The notes below the pieces were generated by a model. The model searched no databases, was not told the origin of the DNA, and saw only the letters and a program-made list of their open reading frames with translations. A stretch of 32,518 nt of DNA from a virus. A program made the position numbers and the translations under genes. Shown here piece by piece: positions 14,907 through 22,096 of the stretch. The stretch spans positions 1 through 32,518 of IMG/VR virus record IMGVR_UViG_3300042564_000805; one strand, given 5' to 3'. The number at the start of each line of letters is the position of its first letter. Positions within the stretch are counted from its first letter, which is position 1.

Positions 14907-15096
14907 TGTTTTCTTGTTGTCTAGTTATGTTAAAATTATATCCAAAATAAGGTAACGTCTGATTGTCTCCGTAACCAAGAGTTTCTAATAAATCCTCTAG
15001 CTCCGAGTCAGACAAAGTCCCGCATTGTAATGCGTAATCCAAGACAAGAGCAAGGGCTTGCGTCCTTGTTATGTCAACTGTTGCTTTCCATCCCAT
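14893..15096 (-). CDS. Hypothetical protein, 67 aa
   Basis: Starts MGWKATVDITRTQALALVLD. A helical segment with SDSELEDLLETLGYGDNQ suggests a small helical bundle. Overlaps both neighbours (14 and 23 bases). Function unknown. Confidence 0.6.
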   Translation of the reverse strand: MGWKATVDITRTQALALVLDYALQCGTLSDSELEDLLETLGYGDNQTLPYFGYNFNITRQQENNEMV

Positions 15097-15349
15097 TGTC
15101 TAAATATTTAGCGATGCATTTCTCAACATCATTGAATGTTTCAACCTCTATTTCTGCAATACTAAAATGACGCCTCTCGTGCTCCCACGTTCTGTTACGC
15201 CCTGCGAAGACAATCATAAGGTAATGGTGTGTATCATTCTCCTTTAAAAGAATTAGACTTCCAGCGTCTGGAACCATATAATACAAATACCCTAACGAAG
15301 CAATATGCTTTTTAGTCTTATTAATGAGTTGCGTTTTAGTCCTAGTCAT
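15074..15349 (-). CDS. Hypothetical protein, 91 aa
   Basis: Starts MTRTKTQLINKTKKHIASLG. Beta segments (GYLYYMVPDAGSLILLKEND, YLMIVFAGRNR) precede a C-terminal helix. No signature seen. Overlaps both neighbours slightly. Confidence 0.6.
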   Translation of the reverse strand: MTRTKTQLINKTKKHIASLGYLYYMVPDAGSLILLKENDTHHYLMIVFAGRNRTWEHERRHFSIAEIEVETFNDVEKCIAKYLDNGMESNS

Positions 15350-15629
15350 TGTCGTAGTCGTATAAGAGTAAGAATCTTGCTATTAAATTTTCGTCAAAAA
15401 AAACATAATTTTCATCTGAGAATCTTATTTCTCCATCAACAGATGTCATCTTATATTTCTTGATAAATACCATAAAGTCTTTCAAGATAATATTTGGGTC
15501 AGATAGCTTTGAATTAATCAAAAACTGACTCTGCTCGCCGTGCTCGTATCCACGGAAATACGCGCTTCTCAGAGATGTCTTAACCTCTTCGAGTACATCT
15601 TCTAAGTGATGTTCTAGTGTGTCTTTCAT
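15342..15629 (-). CDS. Hypothetical protein, 95 aa
   Basis: Starts MKDTLEHHLEDVLEEVKTSL, an acidic amphipathic helix, then RSAYFRGYEHGEQSQF. A clear AAACCAACCAAACA leader sits directly before the ATG, so it probably has strong independent initiation. Function unknown. Confidence 0.65.
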   Translation of the reverse strand: MKDTLEHHLEDVLEEVKTSLRSAYFRGYEHGEQSQFLINSKLSDPNIILKDFMVFIKKYKMTSVDGEIRFSDENYVFFDENLIARFLLLYDYDND

Positions 15630-15647
15630 TGTTTGGTTGGTTTAAAT

Positions 15648-15848
15648 TTATTCTATTATATAATTACCTAAACTTATCCATTCATTACCTGAATGAATAG
15701 CTTCCATAGTATAATGTTCTAGCCATATCGTATGCTCAATCAATTCATCTTTTGACATTGCACGAACAGGAAAGAATGCAAAGAATGTGAATGTCTTTCG
15801 GTCTCCACATTTTGGTATTTCCGCAACAGTCCTTTTAAATATTTTCAT
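15648..15848 (-). CDS. Hypothetical protein, 66 aa
   Basis: Starts MKIFKRTVAEIPKCGDRKTF; a beta-rich first half is followed by MSKDELIEHTIWLEHY. Preceded by AACCCAACCAAACA at the start codon and overlapping the upstream stop (ATGA). No family recognised. Confidence 0.65.
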   Translation of the reverse strand: MKIFKRTVAEIPKCGDRKTFTFFAFFPVRAMSKDELIEHTIWLEHYTMEAIHSGNEWISLGNYIIE

Positions 15849-16237
15849 TGTTTGGTTGGGTTAATTGTTGTTAATTGTTTCCAAGGCATAAGTGTCTTTA
15901 ATTGCATATCAATAGAAGTCCAGTAGCTGTCTTGCGATTTTTCTATAAAATGAGTAACTCTCCAATGCTCATCATCTTCATCTCTCACCCAAACAACATC
16001 ACCCTTATTAGGTAATTCTTCAGGTCGCTCTTGGCTGAATCCTTCAAGAGTGTATTCGGTGAAGGATAGAGTTGGAATAGCTCCAGATATAATTTTGCCA
16101 TCAATTGAATAACATTGTTTATCATTATCAAATCGGCAAAATATAGGGTAATTAGCGTCAAAATCAATACGCTTAACAATCCCCCATCCGTATTGGATAT
16201 CAAATACCTTGTCTCCCTCTTTAAATATAGTTTTCAT
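15845..16237 (-). CDS. Hypothetical protein with two small beta-barrel-like segments
   Basis: 130 residues. The start is MKTIFKEGDKVFDIQYGWGI, overlapping the nuclease stop as TAATG; the longer frame would lie inside the nuclease gene. Two similar segments, KEGDKVFDIQYGWGIVKRI near the N-terminus and NKGDVVWVRDEDDEHWRVTH in the middle, look like tandem SH3- or CarD-like barrels with G-D-x-V openings. A protein- or nucleic-acid-binding adaptor is possible. Confidence 0.65.
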   Translation of the reverse strand: MKTIFKEGDKVFDIQYGWGIVKRIDFDANYPIFCRFDNDKQCYSIDGKIISGAIPTLSFTEYTLEGFSQERPEELPNKGDVVWVRDEDDEHWRVTHFIEKSQDSYWTSIDMQLKTLMPWKQLTTINPTKQ

Positions 16238-17013
16238 TATTTCTTGTGTTTTAAGTAATCGTTTATCATTAATTCTACAACGTGCTGATACTCTTTGCAC
16301 TCTATCAGTGCATATCCTTCCTGTTCTTCGTGGATATGAATTAAGTAGCATCCGCCTATTTTTAAGTTGGTATTCCGTTCCAAAAGTAGTTTATACAGAT
16401 TAAGTTGGATACTATACGTTGTTAGTTCGCATTCTTGAAGAAAACTTATAGGCGCAAGCATCCTCTTTCTGTACTTACTGAATTCGTTAATCTCCTTTGA
16501 TGTCTTATAATCTATAATAATAATCTCATTACGCTTCTCACTCCAGAATAAACCATCTATTTGTCCAGCTATACCTAGTTCAGCGTCGCCAACGACCAGT
16601 TCTAAGGCGATAGGGTATAGGCTATCTTTTGACTCAGTATAGAAATCAAGAAACATTTTCTTGCAGGCTTCTAGTCTCTCTTGCATTAGCCCCTCTCCAA
16701 ATCTTTCATCGTAAACCGAGTAGTCAATAGGGAACACTTTATTATTCCAGTAGTCCTCAGCTATCTTATGAAGAAGCGTCCCCTTTGTCCGAGAGAAGTC
16801 TCCTTTGAATGCCCAATCATCTAGCACCTCCTGCTTAGATATCTTCTTCTTCTTCGCAACCTTTTCTGCCATCCCCTCTGAGTCAAACTTCTCCTTGTAC
16901 AAACCAATGAACCCAGTCCCAGATATCAATTGTTGTTCGCCTACAAAATACTTATGAGCTTCATCATAGTACTTAATGTGTTTAAACTTGGATAACTCTT
17001 TTGCTATGTTCAT
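16237..17013 (-). CDS. PD-(D/E)XK nuclease of the RecB/Cas4-like type
   Basis: 258 residues, with all blocks of the RecB nuclease family in order: KGTLLHKIAEDYW (His82), GIAGQIDGLF (Asp153), EIIIIDYKTSK (Asp168, Lys170) and YSIQLNLYKLLLE (Gln203, Tyr207). Such enzymes are metal-dependent exonucleases or endonucleases; in phages they act in recombination or replication-linked end processing. No four-Cys iron-sulfur cluster is visible, so it is not a typical Cas4. It follows DnaB directly, with no spacer, in the replication operon. Confidence 0.85.
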   Translation of the reverse strand: MNIAKELSKFKHIKYYDEAHKYFVGEQQLISGTGFIGLYKEKFDSEGMAEKVAKKKKISKQEVLDDWAFKGDFSRTKGTLLHKIAEDYWNNKVFPIDYSVYDERFGEGLMQERLEACKKMFLDFYTESKDSLYPIALELVVGDAELGIAGQIDGLFWSEKRNEIIIIDYKTSKEINEFSKYRKRMLAPISFLQECELTTYSIQLNLYKLLLERNTNLKIGGCYLIHIHEEQEGYALIECKEYQHVVELMINDYLKHKK

Positions 17014-18441
17014 CTAAAAAGGTGCTATGTTTACGTTTGTGTCAAAGTCAGGTTGAATACTTGCAATCACAGAGTTCTTGTAGGCTGGCTCTTGTGCAGT
17101 AAATCTAAATAACTCATCCTGTTCATCAGCTATTCTATTTGTAGTCACGTCGCAATACCTTATCACAGAGCCGACCATTCCATCTCTATTCTTTAGTAAT
17201 ATAAACTCTAGCGTGTAGTCGATATCAGGAACAGGTAAATTGTTAGCGCGCGCCTCCGCTTGAGCATAGTAGTAGGGTCTATATAATCCAATAACAACAG
17301 ATGCATCCTGCTCAATGTTACCCGAACTTCTGATATCAGATAATTGAGGACGCTTATCGCTTCTACCCTCAGCACCGCGGGACAATTGACTCAGGCAAAC
17401 AATTGGTATTCCAAGTTTACGTGTCAGCTTCTGAATCTTATTGGAAACAGAAGATACTTGACTGAAGTCATCCTGCCCGCGCATTTGATTGTCCCGAATC
17501 AACTGCATATAATCAATCACTACTATGTCAATCTTATTCTTTCTACATTCGCCAGTCAATATCATTGACAAGTAATTGACGTCACGATTATCTGAGTCAT
17601 AAAAGAATATAGGCAGTTGCTTTAACTCTCTAGCATTAGATAATCTAATCTTCTTAACGTCCTCTTGAGTAATTCGGTTAGCTTTGATGTCAGAGTACTT
17701 GTACTCAGGTGCTTCAGATGAAATGTAACGATACATAAGCGATTCCTTTGGCATCTCTAATGAAAGAAACAATACTCTCTTACCTGCTTTGGCGGAGGCT
17801 TTTGCAAAGTCTAACCCTACAATAGTTTTACCCATTGAAGGACGAGCCGCCACAACAATCATCCCCTCCTGCCATCCACCTAGTGCATAGTTTAACTTCC
17901 TTGAGCCTGTATCAATACCCGAAAACTTAACGTTCCCCGCATTAACTTCTAGTTTATCCATTACATTATCATAGACTTCGCTAAGAGTAAATATCTCAGT
18001 AGACTTAGTGCCTTCAACAATCTCAGACAATCCATTCTCAATAATAGATTGCATTGTTGCAACATCATCCCCGTCGCGAATAGCACATCCAAGCTGAGTA
18101 GCAATGTCGTTGTACCTTCGCTTGTTTTCTAATTCGCGAAGGGTGACACATACACTAGTTAAATCAAAAGCTCTTTTGGGAAGCAACTTAATTACCTTAG
18201 AAGAGTCTATGTTTAATTCTGATTCTTTTGATTTAAGGTCTCTAAATATATCATAACGAGTAAACGCCTTACTGTCTATATTAAACTCAACCATCGAAGC
18301 GAATGACGCCTTCATCAGCGGGTCTATAAAGACTTCTGCATCTATTATTTTAGAGGCATCCCTTACTAGGTGCGGGTGCTCTAGTAAATAAGAGACTACG
18401 TCTTCTTCTAATAAGGTATCTACTATGTTATTTGATTTCAT
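17014..18441 (-). CDS. dnaB: Replicative DNA helicase, DnaB-like
   Basis: 475 residues, the usual length. The N-terminal helical domain (about 1-150) is followed by the RecA-like motor: Walker A ARPSMGKT (199-206), H1a-like LFLSLEMPKESL, Walker B DIVVIDYMQL (about 305-313), then CLSQLSRGAEGR and QLSDIRSSGNIEQDAS, the sensor and arginine-finger region of DnaB hexamers. It unwinds DNA 5'-3' at the phage fork and would be loaded by the HTH initiator encoded just upstream (two bases apart). RecB-type nuclease and SSB genes lie in the same leftward block. I see no primase in the window, so priming may use the host enzyme or a gene elsewhere. Confidence 0.95.
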   Translation of the reverse strand: MKSNNIVDTLLEEDVVSYLLEHPHLVRDASKIIDAEVFIDPLMKASFASMVEFNIDSKAFTRYDIFRDLKSKESELNIDSSKVIKLLPKRAFDLTSVCVTLRELENKRRYNDIATQLGCAIRDGDDVATMQSIIENGLSEIVEGTKSTEIFTLSEVYDNVMDKLEVNAGNVKFSGIDTGSRKLNYALGGWQEGMIVVAARPSMGKTIVGLDFAKASAKAGKRVLFLSLEMPKESLMYRYISSEAPEYKYSDIKANRITQEDVKKIRLSNARELKQLPIFFYDSDNRDVNYLSMILTGECRKNKIDIVVIDYMQLIRDNQMRGQDDFSQVSSVSNKIQKLTRKLGIPIVCLSQLSRGAEGRSDKRPQLSDIRSSGNIEQDASVVIGLYRPYYYAQAEARANNLPVPDIDYTLEFILLKNRDGMVGSVIRYCDVTTNRIADEQDELFRFTAQEPAYKNSVIASIQPDFDTNVNIAPF

Positions 18442-18443
18442 AT

Positions 18444-19091
18444 TTAAAAATTATCAGGAATTACTATTTCTGTTATTTTGTTTGTTGATAGTGGAGTGGT
18501 CGTTAGCGTAGTGTTAGGCATTTCGTCCTCCCATACACGATGACCTATATAGCGTTCGGGGTCTTTACGGTACTTTACTTCTCTACTAGCGATATATAAT
18601 GGTAAAGCCTTAAATATATCTTCTATCTCTTTTTCTTTTAGCTTACTCCATTTAGCTTTAGCCTTATCCTTGCCTACCTTCTTATTGTAGATATTCCAAA
18701 ACTCTTCGAATCGTTCATTAGTATTATTATTTAATTCTTTATTAACCTTATATATTATGTGGTCATTTTTTACCATAGGCTCTGGTAAAATTTTATCAGA
18801 GGGGGGTGCATTTTTTACCATAGGTATTAAAAGCCTTAGCTCTCTGACATTCACCTCTCCATTAGGCTTTCTCTTAACTAATCTGCTAATCAAATGCTTC
18901 TCCTCTAAATAACTAATCCACTTCCTAACACTTTGAGAATTAACCCCCAGAGCATTACCTAGGTATTGATTACTTGCATAGCAGTATCCATCCTTAGCGG
19001 ATAGACTATTAATCAATCCCATAAGAATCTTATGCGAACACGATAAGTCTTCTCTTTTTAATAACTCGAAAGGGATTGCTATAAAACTCAT
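18444..19091 (-). CDS. Phage replication initiator (HTH, lambda O / DnaD-like layout) with iterons in the gene
   Basis: 215 residues. Residues about 15-72 form a winged helix-turn-helix (ASNQYLGNALGVNSQSVRKW, YLEEKHLISR), as in lambda O and replisome organisers. Residues 89-110 are a low-conservation linker whose DNA is an iteron array. The C-terminal part (RFEEFWNIYNKKVGKDKAKA, then RKDPERYIGHRVWEDE) is the helicase-partner type domain common in phage initiators. It should bind the iterons through the N-terminus and bring DnaB, encoded immediately downstream, to the origin. It starts in an ATGA overlap with a small upstream gene. Confidence 0.85.
   Translation of the reverse strand: MSFIAIPFELLKREDLSCSHKILMGLINSLSAKDGYCYASNQYLGNALGVNSQSVRKWISYLEEKHLISRLVKRKPNGEVNVRELRLLIPMVKNAPPSDKILPEPMVKNDHIIYKVNKELNNNTNERFEEFWNIYNKKVGKDKAKAKWSKLKEKEIEDIFKALPLYIASREVKYRKDPERYIGHRVWEDEMPNTTLTTTPLSTNKITEIVIPDNF
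18749..18824 (-). repeat. Iterons inside the initiator gene (probable origin)
   Basis: On the minus strand, CCTATGGTAAAAAA occurs at 18811-18824 and 18766-18779, 45 bases apart. Between them is a degenerate copy with a dyad, TCTGATAAAATTTTACCAGA (18781-18800). AT-rich DNA starting CCACATAATATATAA (18749-18763) follows. Iterons plus AT-rich DNA within the initiator gene is the lambda O arrangement. The same block recurs at 25681-25719. Confidence 0.75.
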
Positions 19092-19294
19092 ATCTCTTGC
19101 AGTATTTTATCTGCGTTTTTTATTGCATTAAGAATACCATCTATCTTTTTTACTAGTATATCATAAGACTTCATTTCAGGCTTAGCATACTTAAAAACAG
19201 CTAGATACTCATCTAATTCTATCTCGTAATACTTCTTGCGAAAACGGACAACAGCTAGAAATGCTTGATTCTTAATATCTTCTATATCATCCAT
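19088..19294 (-). CDS. Small helical protein at the head of the replication operon, 68 aa
   Basis: Starts MDDIEDIKNQAFLAVVRFRK and is helical throughout with a Lys-rich end. I use the ATG at 19294; the longer TTG frame would be translated from inside the upstream hairpin. The start lies just after a terminator-like stem, so its expression may be controlled by it. It ends in an ATGA overlap with the initiator gene. Function unknown; its position suggests a replication accessory or regulator. Confidence 0.65.
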   Translation of the reverse strand: MDDIEDIKNQAFLAVVRFRKKYYEIELDEYLAVFKYAKPEMKSYDILVKKIDGILNAIKNADKILQEI

Positions 19295-19299
19295 TAGAC

Positions 19300-19341
19300 A
19301 AAAATAAACCCCCAAACTTTTGTCGCGAAAAGAATGGGGGT
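19300..19341 (-). terminator. Terminator-like hairpin in the leader of the replication operon
   Basis: Minus-strand stem ACCCCCA (19335-19341) / TGGGGGT (19308-19314), with CTTTT / AAAAG pairing inside, followed by TTTATTTTT. It ends six bases before the ATG at 19294 and lies downstream of the promoter at 19405-19435, so it may act as an attenuator as well as ending the upstream operon. Confidence 0.65.
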
Positions 19342-19344
19342 GGT

Positions 19345-19390
19345 TCAAGTTACCTTGAATACCGAATGTGATGACCGCGACTTCATCACA
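19345..19390 (-). promoter_or_regulatory. Structured leader with two further hairpins
   Basis: TGTGATGA / TCATCACA (19367-19374 with 19383-19390, loop of eight) and TCAAG / CTTGA (19345-19358, loop of four) precede the terminator-like stem. Three stems within about 90 bases of untranslated leader suggest RNA-level control. No known riboswitch class recognised. Confidence 0.5.
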
Positions 19391-19404
19391 CCCGATTAGA
19401 TTTT

Positions 19405-19435
19405 CAAATCTAAATAATTTTATTCAATTATACAA
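19405..19435 (-). promoter_or_regulatory. Promoter for the replication operon
   Basis: Minus-strand TTG (19433-19435), 20 bases, then TAGATTTG (19405-19412). It overlaps the end of the gene at 19428. The -7 box is also half of a perfect dyad, TTAGATTT / AAATCTAA, which could serve as an operator. Confidence 0.65.
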
Positions 19436-19700
19436 CTTCTGTTAAATAAATTATATTCATTGTTGGAATCCCCACAGTCCTAAACATTTCAGTTGGATGT
19501 GTGAAGATTAATGTGCGAAAATCAGGCGTTCCCTCAAGAAATACCATAAAATTAGACTTCTCTTTGTTGAGTAAACGGTATTCAACAAGGTATTTCTGTC
19601 CTTGAATTAGCTTACTCGTGTCTACATTTGGATTATTTACCTCATAAATTTCTCTACGTGCTCCTGACTCTGTCAAATATGTTCCTGTTACTTTTCTCAT
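19428..19700 (-). CDS. Hypothetical protein, 90 aa
   Basis: Start taken at MRKVTGTYLTESGARREIYE; the frame continues 13 codons further up into the previous gene. Beta-rich (KYLVEYRLLNKEKSNFMVFL), compatible with a small barrel. Last gene of the early leftward run. No family recognised. Confidence 0.6.
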   Translation of the reverse strand: MRKVTGTYLTESGARREIYEVNNPNVDTSKLIQGQKYLVEYRLLNKEKSNFMVFLEGTPDFRTLIFTHPTEMFRTVGIPTMNIIYLTEVV

Positions 19701-19714
19701 AATGTTATAATGTT

Positions 19715-19978
19715 TTAGTTGTTTAAAATTTTGTGCCACTTGTCGCTTTCCTCGTTAGGATTGTTTATGTATGCAATAAGAGCATCTAACCCTTCCTTGT
19801 TGTCAGAAAACGCAATCTGTTTGCATCCAATCGTAATAATCATACCTCTTGACAGATACTTTAGTGTTATTTCGTATTGTCTTAGTATATCATTGTCAGA
19901 AGGTCTGTATTCTTTTGATAGTAGCATACTATTTTCATTAGTTGCCAATCTGTTTTCTTCTATTGCTATTGCTTCCAT
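19715..19978 (-). CDS. Hypothetical protein, 87 aa
   Basis: Starts MEAIAIEENRLATNENSMLL. A charged N-terminus is followed by ITLKYLSRGMIITIGCKQIA and ALIAYINNPNEESDKW. No motif recognised; probably a small alpha/beta protein. Confidence 0.6.
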   Translation of the reverse strand: MEAIAIEENRLATNENSMLLSKEYRPSDNDILRQYEITLKYLSRGMIITIGCKQIAFSDNKEGLDALIAYINNPNEESDKWHKILNN

Positions 19979-19980
19979 TA

Positions 19981-20217
19981 TTATTTTTTGTTTAAAATTA
20001 TTTCAAAATTACCTTGTGCCATTACCGTGCGACCATCGACGGTATTGAATGTTATACCCTTACCGTAGACTCTAAAATTGTCTACGCAATAGGTGCTAAA
20101 ATCTGTCTTGATTGTGTACTTACTCTCATTTCTTGATAGGAACAATGTTACTGCCACTCCCAGCAAACAAAACACGCCCACAAGAATTATAATCAATTCT
20201 CCTGATACTTTTTTCAT
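19981..20217 (-). CDS. Small N-terminal-anchored membrane protein, 78 aa
   Basis: Residues about 7-27 (ELIIILVGVFCLLGVAVTLF) form one membrane segment with a Lys before it, so the rest (beta-rich, ending GNFEIILNKK) is probably on the outer face of the inner membrane. An AAACAACCAAACATT leader precedes the ATG. One of five very small membrane proteins in the window. Confidence 0.65.
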   Translation of the reverse strand: MKKVSGELIIILVGVFCLLGVAVTLFLSRNESKYTIKTDFSTYCVDNFRVYGKGITFNTVDGRTVMAQGNFEIILNKK

Positions 20218-20230
20218 AATGTTTGGTTGT

Positions 20231-20323
20231 TTAATAAATTACGATTAGATAATATGTTGCGAGGACAAACACGCCCCCAATAATTAATTCAATTAACTCT
20301 TTGTATGTTGGTTTAGAATTCAT
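20231..20323 (-). CDS. Tiny membrane protein, 30 aa
   Basis: Starts MNSKPTYKELIELIIGGVFV and continues as a single hydrophobic helix ending in YLIVIY. It overlaps the upstream gene's end by 11 bases and fills a space otherwise without a gene. Its shortness keeps confidence moderate. Confidence 0.5.
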   Translation of the reverse strand: MNSKPTYKELIELIIGGVFVLATYYLIVIY

Positions 20324-20585
20324 CTTTTGTTCTTACTGTTAATTTAACGGGTGATGGGCTTTGATAGTCTGACGTGCCACCACCTGTCACCTCATAAATA
20401 CTTATATTAATATCTTCCTCATATAAGATATGGATATCAAACAATGAACCGTTAAATTCAAATGCGTTCCATTCATCTAATTCTTCGTAAGGAATAATTG
20501 CCTCGCAGTCAACCTTGTTAACACGAGCATACACGCACATCCTCTGCTTGAAAGGGTTTATTATTACATTAAAGCTAGTCGCCAT
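20313..20585 (-). CDS. Hypothetical protein, 90 aa
   Basis: Starts MATSFNVIINPFKQRMCVYA and is beta-rich with an acidic middle (EDINISIYEVTGGGTSDYQS). No family recognised. Overlaps the upstream gene by 11 bases. Confidence 0.6.
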   Translation of the reverse strand: MATSFNVIINPFKQRMCVYARVNKVDCEAIIPYEELDEWNAFEFNGSLFDIHILYEEDINISIYEVTGGGTSDYQSPSPVKLTVRTKDEF

Positions 20586-20796
20586 TCTTTCCCATATTTT
20601 TTACTTCCTCAAAAAATTCTTTCCATTTAGCATCTGTCATTGTATCAATATGATTCTTTAACAGATATAAATCGTCGACAATTAAGTCGATAAGACCGTC
20701 TAATTCTAGTCTCATATATATGTCTCTGTCCCTTGTTGTGAATGATGCGTGACGACAGTCCTCAATCGCATTCAATATCTTTTCTCTGTTGTTCAT
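20575..20796 (-). CDS. Hypothetical protein, 73 aa
   Basis: Starts MNNREKILNAIEDCRHASFT. Helical, with a Leu/Ile/Asp-rich centre (MRLELDGLIDLIVDDLYLLK) and WKEFFEEV near the end. Its ATG overlaps the upstream stop (TAATG). Function unknown. Confidence 0.6.
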   Translation of the reverse strand: MNNREKILNAIEDCRHASFTTRDRDIYMRLELDGLIDLIVDDLYLLKNHIDTMTDAKWKEFFEEVKNMGKNGD

Positions 20797-20963
20797 TAGT
20801 CTAGTGCACTTATGAGTGCTTGAATATCGTCGATAAGAGAAAATTCCTCGTAGAATTCTGATATTCTTTCCCCATCTGAGGTAAATAATCTGTCTCCTAA
20901 TTTAGAGCGTAACTCCTCTAGTAGTTTATCCGCCAGTGCTTTTGTTACTTCGTGTTTTGTCAT
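20796..20963 (-). CDS. Hypothetical protein, 55 aa
   Basis: Starts MTKHEVTKALADKLLEELRS and ends DDIQALISALD; an acidic helical protein. Supported by a TAATG coupling to the next gene and an AAACTAAACA leader directly before the ATG. Function unknown. Confidence 0.6.
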   Translation of the reverse strand: MTKHEVTKALADKLLEELRSKLGDRLFTSDGERISEFYEEFSLIDDIQALISALD

Positions 20964-20971
20964 TGTTTAGT

Positions 20972-21157
20972 TTAATTATATATTAAGTTTTCTATATGAT
21001 ATTCTATTACTCCCCAATTGATGCCAACATCTGCATCGTGGTTTCTAAGCAATCGGTCAAGAATTTCTTCCGCTTGTTGTTCAGATAATTCTGCACCCAT
21101 TTGTTCTGCTAAAATTAGCACATCGTCTGTGCTCCATTTGATTTCAATAGTTTTCAT
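20972..21157 (-). CDS. Hypothetical protein, 61 aa
   Basis: Starts MKTIEIKWSTDDVLILAEQM. The middle ELSEQQAEEILDRLLRNHDA followed by INWGVIEYHIENLI is a common style of tiny phage or plasmid protein in Bacteroidota. No function known to me. Overlaps the upstream stop by four bases. Confidence 0.65.
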   Translation of the reverse strand: MKTIEIKWSTDDVLILAEQMGAELSEQQAEEILDRLLRNHDADVGINWGVIEYHIENLIYN

Positions 21158-21348
21158 TGCTTTATTTGGTCTATAATTGTATAGTACTTGTCATACAATT
21201 CATCAAATTTTTCCTGTGCTAGGTCTGTATATACAAATGTATCTTCTTCTTGTTTGTATGTTACGACAGAGCATTGTCTAAATAATGATTCAAGTTCATT
21301 ATGTGCAAGTTCACTTGCTAGTTCCAATATGTTTACTGTTACGTTCAT
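21154..21348 (-). CDS. Hypothetical protein, 64 aa
   Basis: Starts MNVTVNILELASELAHNELE; a helical, acidic protein with YDKYYTIIDQIKQ at the end. One base separates it from the upstream stop. No family recognised. Confidence 0.6.
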   Translation of the reverse strand: MNVTVNILELASELAHNELESLFRQCSVVTYKQEEDTFVYTDLAQEKFDELYDKYYTIIDQIKQ

Positions 21349-21349
21349 T

Positions 21350-21622
21350 TTAGTCTTCGAATAAGTTTTCGTAAATGTTTTGTTGTAGTCTTTCTGATAT
21401 TAATTCCGTTATATACCCTGAAGATATTGTGCTGTTTAGTATCTCCATTAGTTTATCTTTTGTTAATTCATCGTGAGTAAAATACTTTTCTTTTACCTCA
21501 TTGTATGCGTCTATTGCATCGTCTATTGTCCACATATATTCAATGGCGTAGTCCTTGTCGAATACTTCATAACCCCTTGAATATAATTCCTTTTTAAGTT
21601 CTGAATCTGTGTAGTTTTTCAT
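21350..21622 (-). CDS. Hypothetical protein, 90 aa
   Basis: Starts MKNYTDSELKKELYSRGYEV. The SDSELKKELxxRGY opening resembles short DNA- or protein-binding helical elements found in phage early proteins. The rest is helical and acidic. ATGA-type overlap with the upstream gene. Function unknown. Confidence 0.6.
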   Translation of the reverse strand: MKNYTDSELKKELYSRGYEVFDKDYAIEYMWTIDDAIDAYNEVKEKYFTHDELTKDKLMEILNSTISSGYITELISERLQQNIYENLFED

Positions 21623-21831
21623 AGTGATATTTGTTTACTTGCTATGAATAATAGTGTTACATCTTCACTCCTGTCGCATCCAGCGACTTCACATAGTGCA
21701 TTCCATACTCCGTCCTTTGCAAAGTCTGTCTGTTTAAAGCGAAAGAATGCTCCTTGCTTTTTTACATTCCATTCTAGTTCATCTAGTCTTTCTATTTGGT
21801 CTCTTGTCAAAAAATTTAATTCGATTTTCAT
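21619..21831 (-). CDS. Hypothetical protein, 70 aa
   Basis: Starts MKIELNFLTRDQIERLDELE, then GAFFRFKQTDFAKDGVWNAL. Mixed helix/strand, no motif recognised. Leader AACTAAACAAATAACACA before the ATG, and ATGA overlap with the upstream gene. Confidence 0.6.
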   Translation of the reverse strand: MKIELNFLTRDQIERLDELEWNVKKQGAFFRFKQTDFAKDGVWNALCEVAGCDRSEDVTLLFIASKQISL

Positions 21832-22007
21832 TGTGTTATTTGTTTAGTTGTGTATCTCTTAATTGCCTTATTAAATTCTACTTTGTTTCTGAAAATTTCA
21901 ATATCCCAAAATGGGCTTCCATCGATATGCTTCTTAATTCCATCGTGTGAACTTATGCTGTATTTCGAGCGACCTATTTGCGGGTTTACTATAAATTGCT
22001 TTTCCAT
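21828..22007 (-). CDS. Hypothetical protein, 59 aa; first gene of the second early transcript
   Basis: Start placed at MEKQFIVNPQIGRSKYSISS, because the promoter at 22028-22058 lies inside the longer frame. Contains GSPFWDIEIFRNKVEFNKAI. CAAACAAATCAAGCA precedes the ATG. Function unknown; it would be the first protein made from this promoter. Confidence 0.65.
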   Translation of the reverse strand: MEKQFIVNPQIGRSKYSISSHDGIKKHIDGSPFWDIEIFRNKVEFNKAIKRYTTKQITQ

Positions 22008-22027
22008 TGCTTGATTTGTTTGTGTTT

Positions 22028-22058
22028 CAAAAGTATGTTTAAGTTTAATGCGTGTCAA
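22028..22058 (-). promoter_or_regulatory. Early promoter B
   Basis: Minus-strand TTG (22056-22058), 20 bases, then TACTTTTG (22028-22035), about 20 bases before the ATG at 22007. The TCGACGAA direct repeat ends five bases upstream of the TTTG element. Confidence 0.75.
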
Positions 22059-22064
22059 ATAATA

Positions 22065-22093
22065 TCGACGAACGGGCGGAATGTGTCGACGAA
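22065..22093 (-). repeat. TCGACGAA direct-repeat element upstream of promoter B
   Basis: Two TCGACGAA copies (22065-22072 and 22086-22093) start exactly 21 bases apart. The spacer shares GCG, then a purine, then AATGTG with the copy at 24433-24461. A 21-base period puts both halves on the same face of DNA, as for an activator or repressor site. Confidence 0.7.
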
Positions 22094-22096
22094 CGG

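Noticed and set aside
19294-19307. TATTTTTG as a promoter box just before the replication operon
   Set aside because: It would make the mRNA nearly leaderless, the matching -33 box is poor (TTTC), and the bases are better explained as the T run of the hairpin.
20650-20840. Single TCGTCGA-type matches to the early-promoter repeat
   Set aside because: They lie inside genes, are not paired at 21 bp and have no promoter next to them.
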